From NCBI GenBank assembly GCA_022376925.1, contig JAIOJX010000028.1, positions 68,227,001 through 68,291,000 of the forward strand: a stretch of 64,000 nucleotides of DNA. The letters are read 5' to 3'. The translations under genes and the position numbers were made by a program. This DNA is from Tragulus kanchil. Taxonomy: Eukaryota; Chordata; Mammalia; Artiodactyla; Tragulidae. Shown piece by piece: positions 56,435 to 64,000 of the stretch. Below the pieces are notes generated by a model. That model worked only from the letters and a program-made list of their open reading frames with translations, was not told the origin of the DNA and did not search any database. The first letter of the stretch is position 1; each line of letters starts with the position of its first letter.

Positions 56435-58255
56435 GGAAAGATTATAAGTAAGCAGAAGAAAATTAGAATTTGAGATGTTTTAAAGTTCCTGTCTGATGTT
56501 GTCCTCTTCCACTCCACTCAAGTCACAGTCACATATTTTTATGTAATTTTATGGTGAAGCACTCCCATGACAGATAAAAAGAAGCTTAGAATATCTTTGT
56601 ACTAAATATCAATTTAGTTTTGCAGAAATATCTATTAGGTGTGCAATATTACTGCAAAAGTGAGAAGAAAGATAATGACATAAAAAACAGTGATAATTTC
56701 CAAACTTTTATCAATAAGTTACTAGCTTGATTTTAAGCTAGATCTATTAAGCACATTTCTGCAGAGAAATAGAATGAATAGGAACAGCATCTGTGTGTAT
56801 ATATAAGGAAAGTTTTCAGGAGTAATTGGCTCATGTGATTATGGAGGCTGACAAGTCCAAATGGATAGCGTGGTCTGAAACCTGGACACCCAGGAGACTT
56901 GATGATGCAATTCCAGTCTAAGGAAAGTCAGCTGGAGAATTTCCTCATGCTCAGGAAGGCCAATCTTTTGCTTTCCTCAGATCTTCAACTGATTAGATGA
57001 GGACCACTTGATGTATGGAAGGCAGTTTAAAAGTTCACTAATTTAAATGTTGCTCTCACAGAAAAGCATCCTCCAGGGTGATGCACAAAAGTAACTCCAT
57101 ATTTGGTAATTATTCTATGTCCTATAATCTTAATTGCAGCCAAAACTTGTTTATATATTGTATTTTGTTCAAAATTGTAATGGGAAGCCATTAAAAGATA
57201 TTATGTAAAAAAGTGAAAGGAAGCTTATCATGAGGTTAATGATAAAGTGAAACAAATTTAACTTAAAAATACGCTAGAGATAAAGCTATGAATGAACCCA
57301 TATCTTCATTAGAGTTCATTTCAGCATAAGCACTACAATGTCAAGGATATAAAGTTTATTTACAAATGTATTTCAGTTCCTGAGATAGAACCTGCAAAGA
57401 AATAGAGGTCAATAAATATTTATGGAAATGAACTAGTGAGACCATGTATAGACAAAACAGTATAATATTAAAAATGCATATTTTAATTGAATTATTAACA
57501 GCTTTATAGTTTCATTAAAAGAACTATATACTCCTGTGTTTGGGAAAGATTATAAGTAAGCAGAAGAAAATTAGAATTTGAGATGTTTTAAAGTTCCTGT
57601 CTGATGTTGTCCTCTTCCACTCCACTCAAGTCACAGTCACATATTTTTATGTAATTTTATGGTGAAGCACTCCCATGACAGATAAAAAGAAGCTTAGAAT
57701 ATCTTTGTACTAAATATCAATTTAGTTTTGCAGAAATATCTATTAGGTGTGCAATATTACTGCAAAAGTGAGAAGAAAGATAATGACATAAAAAACAGTG
57801 ATAATTTCCAAACTTTTATCAATAAGTTACTAGCTTGATTTTAAGCTAGATCTATTAAGCACATTTCTGCAGAGAAATAGAATGAATAGGAACAGCATCT
57901 GTGTGTATATATAAGGAAAGTTTTCAGGAGTAATTGGCTCATGTGATTATGGAGGCTGACAAGTCCAAATGGATAGCGTGGTCTGAAACCTGGACACCCA
58001 GGAGACTTGATGATGCAATTCCAGTCTAAGGAAAGTCAGCTGGAGAATTTCCTCATGCTCAGGAAGGCCAATCTTTTGCTTTCCTCAGATCTTCAACTGA
58101 TTAGATGAGGACCACTTGATGTATGGAAGGCAGTTTAAAAGTTCACTAATTTAAATGTTGCTCTCACAGAAAAGCATCCTCCAGGGTGATGCACAAAAGT
58201 AACTCCATATTTGGTAATTATTCTATGTCCTATAATCTTAATTGCAGCCAAAACT
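56041..58255. repeat. direct duplication 22 (about 1.11 kb)
   Basis: Copy 1 is 56041-57147 and copy 2 is 57149-58255, shift 1108, with one base between. I noticed no internal difference. Overlap with duplication 21 gives three copies of 56041-56434. Confidence 0.95.
56755..57110. mobile_element. old L1-type 3' region, copy 1 (tentative)
   Basis: ggctcatgtgattatggagg, ctgacaagtccaaatggata, cacccaggagacttgatgat, cttcaactgattagatgagg, tttaaatgttgctctcacag. This order recalls the 3' UTR of ancient L1 subfamilies, plus-like orientation. Copy 2 at about 57863-58218. Confidence 0.5.
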
Positions 58256-58920
58256 GAACTTGAAAAACAGTAATGAAGAAATGTATTTGCAATACTCCAA
58301 AAGGTTCCATTATATGCCTAAAGTATACAAATTATCCTGGTAAGTATCTTTTATATGAATAGCAGTTGCGAAACAGAATCTGTTTATATTAAGCTGGTGT
58401 TTTCTGAAGATCTTTTGTTTTTTATTTTGATAAAGGAGTGGAGTGAATGTTAGGCTTCCTGGGCCTCCTCCCCCACTTTCAGGAGCAGGGTATTAATTTT
58501 TCCAACTGCTAGCAGTGTTGCCTGCAGACAGCTTACTGCTGAGTCTTTCCCCAGAAATTACTTTAGGCATTTAATAATATGCTTCTGTGTTACTGAGGAA
58601 GGAAGGGGATAATTTTTATCTGGCAGCTACTTCAGACAGCATTTGGGGCATGGTGAAAATTTATGTAGATAGTCTGCATATGTAGACCAGTCTGATTGTA
58701 TTTTCTCTTTTAGACACCAAATTTCGTTCTTAAGGGAAATTTAAAAATCATGTTATACTCAAGAATGATATTTCTTCACTGCTTTATTTTGACAAGGTTT
58801 AAATACCATTTAAGACACACAACCACATGAAGTACATTAACCAAAAGATTTTAGGTGTAATTTGTATTTTGTAATTGTTTCATTCTCATATTTAATTGTT
58901 TTATTGTTGTTGTTGTTTTT
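58256..58920. other. repeat-poor sequence
   Basis: No named repeat and no gene. Bases 58440-58760 are complex and GC-balanced compared with the surroundings. Duplicated at about 59563-60040. Confidence 0.4.
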
Positions 58921-60550
58921 TTTAATTGGAATACAATTGGAATAGGATTTACAATGTTATGTTAGTTACTGCTATACAGCATTGTGAATCATCCATATGT
59001 ATGCATACACCCTCTTCCTGTTGAGCCTTCCTCCACCCACCCCCATTCCACCCATCTATGTCAGCACAGAGCACTGAGCTGAGCTACATATGCTCTATGG
59101 CCATTTCCTCCTATTTTACACATGGTAGTGGATATATGTCAATAATGTTCTCTCAGTTCATCCCACCTTCTCCTTTCCCACAGTGTCAACGCATCTATTT
59201 TCTACATCTGTGTCTATTCCTGCCCTGCAAATAGGTTCATCAGTACCATTTTCCTATATTCCATATATATGAGTTAATATATTTGGATTTCTCTTGCTGA
59301 CTTACTTCACTCTGGATGACCGGGTCTAGGTTCACCCACATCACTACAACTGACTCTATTTTATTCCTTTTTATGACTAACATTCCATTGTATATATGTA
59401 CCATGTCTTCTTTATCCATTCATCTGTGTTTTCTGAAGATCATTTTGTTTTCCTATTTTTTGGTAAGTATCTTTTATATGAATAGCAGTTGCGAAACAGA
59501 ATCTGTTTATATTAAGCTGGTGTTTTCTGAAGATCTTTTGTTTTTTATTTTGATAAAGGAGTGGAGTGAATGTTAGGCTTCCTGGGCCTCCTCCCCCACT
59601 TTCAGGAGCAGGGTATTAATTTTTCCAACTGCTAGCAGTGTTGCCTGCAGACAGCTTACTGCTGAGTCTTTCCCCAGAAATTACTTTAGGCATTTAATAA
59701 TATGCTTCTGTGTTACTGAGGAAGGAAGGGGATAATTTTTATCTGGCAGCTACTTCAGACAGCATTTGGGGCATGGTGAAAATTTATGTAGATTGTCTGC
59801 ATATGTAGACCAGTCTGATTGTATTTTCTCTTTTAGACACCAAATTTCGTTCTTAAGGGAAATTTAAAAATCATGTTATACTCAAGAATGATATTTCTTC
59901 ACTGCTTTATTTTGACAAGGTTTAAATACCATTTAAGACACACAACCACATGAAGTACATTAACCAAAAGATTTTAGGTGTAATTTGTATTTTGTAATTG
60001 TTTCATTCTCATATTTAATTGTTTTATTGTTATTGTTGTTTTTTTTAATTGGAATACAATTGGAATAGGATTTACAATGTTATGTTAGTTACTGCTATAC
60101 AGCATTGTGAATCATCCATATGTATGCATACACCCTCTTCCTGTTGAGCCTTCCTCCACCCACCCCCATTCCACCCATCTATGTCAGCACAGAGCACTGA
60201 GCTGAGCTACATATGCTCTATGGCCATTTCCTCCTATTTTACACATGGTAGTGGATATATGTCAATAATGTTCTCTCAGTTCATCCCACCTTCTCCTTTC
60301 CCACAGTGTCAACGCATCTATTTTCTACATCTGTGTCTATTCCTGCCCTGCAAATAGGTTCATCAGTACCATTTTCCTATATTCCATATATATGAGTTAA
60401 TATATTTGGTTTTCTCTTGCTGACTTACTTCACTCTGGATGACCGGGTCTAGGTTCACCCACATCACTACAACTGACTCTATTTTATTCCTTTTTATGAC
60501 TAACATTCCATTGTATATATGTACCATGTCTTCTTTATCCATTCATCTGT
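58338..60550. repeat. direct duplication 23 (1.09 kb, nested filler)
   Basis: Copy 1 is 58338-59427 and copy 2 is 59461-60550, shift 1123. The filler 59428-59460 is an imperfect extra copy of about 58399-58432 (ttttctgaagatc, ttttgtttt), so this junction contains pieces of three passes over the same region. Confidence 0.94.
58921..59427 (-). mobile_element. L1 LINE 3' end, antisense, copy 1
   Basis: On plus: aattggaatacaattggaat, acaatgttatgttagttact, gagcactgagctgagctaca, tgccctgcaaataggttcat, gacttacttcactctggatg, ccattgtatatatgtaccat, tttatccattcatctg. This is the complement of a cetartiodactyl L1 3' UTR plus the end of ORF2. No frame. Confidence 0.85.
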
Positions 60551-60565
60551 TGAACATCTAGGTTG
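60044..60565 (-). mobile_element. L1 LINE 3' end, antisense, copy 2
   Basis: Duplicate of the 58921 element. It runs on to ttgaacatctaggttgcttc, the part copy 1 lost at its junction. Confidence 0.85.
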
Positions 60566-60807
60566 CTTCTAAGATATAGCTATCAGAAAACAATTTAACG
60601 AACTAAAACAATTTCAATAATGAAAGAAAAACATGGCATTAAAGGCTTCACATGGTGGTGACAGTATCATAAGTGTTTTTATACAGATATTGGGGTAGAG
60701 ACAGAGTTTTAAAATCAGTAAAACTCTCCTAAGTGACTTTCTTTCTCTTTCCCAAATCCTATACCTCTTTTTGGTTGCTTTTATTTTTTTTTTTCAAATT
60801 TTGGCCT

Positions 60808-61059
60808 CTTTTATTGATTGTTCATTTATTTATTTTCATTCATCTTTATTCTTTGGCCTGTGTGTACTTCCCATTGCAGTGGCCTCTCTTGTTACAGAGC
60901 ACCGGCTCTGGGTGCACGTGCTCCAGAGTGCTGGCTCGTAACTGGACACACTGGTCCAGCTGCTCTGGGGCACATGGGATATTCCTGGGCCAGGGATCGA
61001 CCAGATGCCCCTTGCACTGCAAGGCGGACTCTTTATCCACTGGACTACCAGGGAAGCCC
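60808..61059 (-). mobile_element. SINE2/CHR-like SINE, copy 1
   Basis: On plus: ttctttggcctgtgtgtact, ctctgggtgcacgtgctcca, cccttgcactgcaaggcgga, actggactaccagggaagcc. Minus orientation, full length. Confidence 0.85.
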
Positions 61060-61313
61060 CCTCTTTTTGGTGTGTGATCTACTAGTCAAACTATTTCCAT
61101 TTTCACCCCTATCTTGAGTTACTGCTTTTGACTCTCTTCCCAATCTGATCACGCTTAAGAGAAAGTGATAACCAACTGGCATTCAGTCTATTCTCTCCTT
61201 TAACAAGGGCAGACACTCCCAACAAATAAATAAGGAAGGAAACATGTCAACCCCGCCTCTGCAGATGCTCTAAAAACAATCTACTTTGAAAATTTACCAG
61301 TGGTAATTGTTAA

Positions 61314-61650
61314 CCTCCTATTTTACACATGGTAGTGGATATATGTCAATAATGTTCTCTCAGTTCATCCCACCTTCTCCTTTCCCACAGTGTCAACGCA
61401 TCTATTTTCTACATCTGTGTCTATTCCTGCCCTGCAAATAGGTTCATCAGTACCATTTTCCTATATTCCATATATATGAGTTAATATATTTGGTTTCTCT
61501 TGCTGACTTACTTCACTCTGGATGACCGGGTCTAGGTTCACCCACATCACTACAACTGACTCTATTTTATTCCTTTTTATGACTAACATTCCATTGTATA
61601 TATGTACCATGTCTTCTTTATCCATTCATCTGTTGAACATCTAGGTTGCT
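61314..61650 (-). mobile_element. L1 LINE 3' end, antisense, third partial copy
   Basis: Third copy of the inner half of the same L1, starting at the duplication 24 junction (cctcctattttacacatggt). Confidence 0.85.
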
Positions 61651-61890
61651 TCTAAGATATAGCTATCAGAAAACAATTTAACGAACTAAAACAATTTCAA
61701 TAATGAAAGAAAAACATGGCATTAAAGGCTTCACATGGTGGTGACAGTATCATAAGTGTTTTTATACAGATATTGGGGTAGAGACAGAGTTTTAAAATCA
61801 GTAAAACTCTCCTAAGTGACTTTCTTTCTCTTTCCCAAATCCTATACCTCTTTTTGGTTGCTTTTATTTTTTTTTTTCAAATTTTGGCCT

Positions 61891-62142
61891 CTTTTATTGA
61901 TTGTTCATTTATTTATTTTCATTCATCTTTATTCTTTGGCCTGTGTGTACTTCCCATTGCAGTGGCCTCTCTTGTTACAGAGCACCGGCTCTGGGTGCAC
62001 GTGCTCCAGAGTGCTGGCTCGTAACTGGACACACTGGTCCAGCTGCTCTGGGGCACATGGGATATTCCTGGGCCAGGGATCGACCAGATGCCCCTTGCAC
62101 TGCAAGGCGGACTCTTTATCCACTGGACTACCAGGGAAGCCC
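61891..62142 (-). mobile_element. SINE2/CHR-like SINE, copy 2
   Basis: Duplicate of 60808-61059, shift 1083. Confidence 0.85.
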
Positions 62143-62452
62143 CCTCTTTTTGGTGTGTGATCTACTAGTCAAACTATTTCCATTTTCACCCCTATCTTGA
62201 GTTACTGCTTTTGACTCTCTTCCCAATCTGATCACGCTTAAGAGAAAGTGATAACCAACTGGCATTCAGTCTATTCTCTCCTTTAACAAGGGCAGACACT
62301 CCCAACAAATAAATAAGGAAGGAAACATGTCAACCCCGCCTCTGCAGATGCTCTAAAAACAATCTACTTTGAAAATTTACCAGTGGTAATTGTTAACCAA
62401 GTCTTTGGATGTGTGAACTTTTTAGCAGGATATTGTTACTATGTCTAAGATT

Positions 62453-62548
62453 GCTTATTTATTTATTTTTTAAACTGTTTTTTTTGGCTGCTTCTATTGG
62501 TCTTTTATTTATTTTCATCCATCTTTGTTCTTTGGCATGCATGGGCCT
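62453..62548 (-). mobile_element. SINE2-like SINE, tail part only
   Basis: On plus: tttatttattttttaaactg, cttctattggtcttttattt, catctttgttctttggc, then unrelated sequence. Only the 3' part of the SINE is present, which is unusual since truncation normally removes the 5' part of such elements and leaves more of the body. Confidence 0.65.
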
Positions 62549-63365
62549 AAGATCGTTTATTTTAAACAAACCTAGAACTATGTATTTATGGGCCATGAGT
62601 TGAAAATGTCACAAAAGCTATGTAACTATCTTGGTATTAAATAAGAATGTTTCAAGCTGAAATGGCACCTTTTTGTGTAAATAATATAGATTCATAAATA
62701 CTTAGGGCTGGAGTGCATTCTGATGAGGAGAGAAAGGGCCAGGCTGCCATGGATGGTACTAGACTGCTCCTTGCTTTTCTTCAGCCTGCAGTCACTTGTG
62801 TTGTTAAAGCATTAAGAAAGTTGATACTGGGTTACTATCTCCACTTGTAGTTCTGATTTGCCAATCTGATCCTTTGTGCTACCTCAGCATTCTGAACAAA
62901 GTTTCCTTCTAGGATTCATGGCAGTTCATCTCGAGAGTTGTTATACTGAATCAGAACAGACTATTATAAGAAATGACTACATGTTAACATGAAAAGAGGG
63001 TTATTAATGCATATATCATCAAAGTAAAAGCAGCACTGTAATTAAAGACATGACTGTAATTTTAAAAATTAATATCTCTTTGAAAACTCAGATATGTTAG
63101 TAACAAGATATAAGGCTACACTTCATATCATGTATATTGAAATCATCTCTATATATGTGTTTTAAAAAAATTGAACCATAATGCAAAGAAACAATCTAAT
63201 CTATCAGCTTTGTACCTTGTTAAAAGAATAATGTATTCTTTTAACATATTTTAATATATGCTTTATCAACAGAATATAAAAAGAGAGGAGGGAATAATCT
63301 CTCTAGGAAAAGCTTTGCCACATGAAGTAAACTTTCTTATCTTGATTCTTACATGAATTTGACTT
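62549..63365. other. unassigned sequence, AT-rich
   Basis: No gene seen. Bases 62779-62902 form the matched part of copy 1 of duplication 25. Confidence 0.45.
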
Positions 63366-63367
63366 AA

Positions 63368-63482
63368 GTTTGACAATGGACATGAATTTGAGCAAACTCT
63401 GGGAGACAGTAAAGGAGAAGGAAACCTGGTGTGTGGCAGTCCATGGGGTTACGAAGAGTTGGACACTGTTTAGCGACTATAC
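63368..63482 (+). mobile_element. BovB 3' end / Bov-A fragment
   Basis: gaatttgagcaaactctggg, agacagtaaaggagaaggaa, acctggtgtgtggcagtcca, tggggttacgaagagttgga, ttagcgac. This is the shared 3' text of BovB and Bov-A in plus orientation. Confidence 0.8.
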
Positions 63483-63496
63483 AAAAATTCTCTTTT

Positions 63497-63752
63497 TTAA
63501 ACTTTTGTTTATTCAATATTTGGCTGGGCTGGGTCTTCATTGTGATACACTGGCTTCTTCTTGCAGTGGCTTCTCTTATTGCAGAACATGTACTGTAGAT
63601 GTGCACACAGGCTCAGTAGTTGTGACTCATGGACTCTAGAGGGTGGGCTTAGTTGCCTCACAGCCTGTGGGATCTTCCTGGACCAGGGATTGAACATGTG
63701 TCCCCTGTATTGGCAGGCAGATTCCTAACTACTGGACCACCAGGGAAACCCC
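63497..63752 (-). mobile_element. CHR-2-like tRNA-derived SINE
   Basis: On plus: ctgggctgggtcttcattgt, cttcttgcagtggcttctct, aggctcagtagttgtgactc, gcctgtgggatcttcctgga, actactggaccaccagggaa. The same subfamily type as 13456-13797. Confidence 0.75.
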
Positions 63753-64000
63753 TGAACAACAGTTCTTAAACTATTTGATGTGAATTTTAGGAGAGCTTAA
63801 TAGGAATTTCATAAGAGTATACATAAGTAGGAGTCTTAACTGCTTGCTGGGAAAAATAAAAGATGCAGTCACTTTGCTTCAGCCTGCAGTCACTTGTGTT
63901 GTTAAAGCATTAAGAAAGTTGATACTGGGTTACTATCTCCACTTGTAGTTCTGATTTGCCAATCTGATCCTTTGTGCTACCTCAGCATTCTGAACAAAGT

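Larger units (their letters stand above)
60230..62398. repeat. direct duplication 24 (1.08 kb)
   Basis: Copy 1 is 60230-61315 and copy 2 is 61314-62398, shift 1083 to 1084, sharing cc. The only difference noticed is one t (ttggttttctc against ttggtttctc). Confidence 0.95.
62779..64000. repeat. direct duplication 25, cut by window end
   Basis: Copy 1 begins at 62779 (cttcagcctgcagtcac) and copy 2 begins at 63877 and runs to the last base, shift 1098. The 124 visible bases of copy 2 match 62779-62902 without a difference noticed. Confidence 0.93.

Noticed and set aside
701..64000. Reading the regularly spaced duplications as a CRISPR-like or satellite array
   Set aside because: Each pair repeats a different sequence; there is no common unit across pairs. 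Arrays and satellites repeat the same unit.
701..64000. Reading the duplications as a new mobile element or copy mechanism
   Set aside because: The copied segments share no ends, target-site repeats or coding capacity. They cut through SINEs and LINEs at arbitrary points. Errors at the inner edges fit misassembly better.

Overview
This window is non-coding DNA from a ruminant (Pecora: cattle, sheep, goat, deer and relatives). The diagnosis rests on tRNA-Glu-type Bov-tA SINEs on both strands, a BovB (RTE) LINE on the minus strand with readable reverse transcriptase, a second tRNA-derived SINE type (called SINE2/CHR-like here), and cetartiodactyl-type L1 3' ends. All family names are recalled by eye; no repeat library was searched. 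I found no intact protein-coding gene, no exon I could defend, no functional RNA gene and no CRISPR array. The longest open frames (up to about 166 codons) lie in SINE or LINE sequence or are shadows of it.

The dominant feature is architectural. The window contains 25 head-to-tail direct duplications, each about 1.0 to 1.2 kb, whose copies are nearly identical inside. They start at roughly 701, 3058, 5081, 8180, 10473, 14223, 18913, 21020, 24096, 25883, 28795, 30508, 32772, 34981, 36971, 39862, 41736, 44598, 49861, 51880, 54218, 56041, 58338, 60230 and 62779. Copies abut with 0 to about 70 bases of filler or share a few bases. Differences concentrate at the inner ends, meaning the tail of copy 1 and the head of copy 2. 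This is what results when overlapping contigs with poor ends are joined without merging the overlap. I therefore read the duplications as probable assembly artefacts, not biology. Collapsed, the window is roughly 37 kb of real sequence.

Layout. 1-3160: unassigned sequence plus an old ERV-L-like pol remnant (minus). 3160-7540: L1 3' piece, Bov-tA, SINE2, hAT-like element. 7925-10640: L1 3' end (plus) with a Bov-tA insertion. 10700-12350: AT-rich block, in two copies. 12440-14040: SINE cluster. 14223-18900: (CT)n tract and a probable ERV LTR. 18913-23207: MIR, BovB 3' end, SINE2. 24096-30340: BovB LINE with a small nested L1. 30440-34900: SINEs and L1. 34980-39320: mostly unassigned sequence plus SINE2. 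39780-44090: SINE2, unassigned sequence, Bov-tA. 44600-46630: repeat-poor block. 46830-49510: (TG)n, (AT)n, MLT1-like LTR, SINEs. 49930-58260: Bov-tA piece, L1 and older interspersed repeats. 58920-64000: L1 3' end (minus), SINE2 copies and the last duplication, cut by the window end.

There are no genes to work together. The window looks like an intergenic or intronic repeat-rich stretch, and any annotation lifted onto it must first allow for the duplicated blocks.
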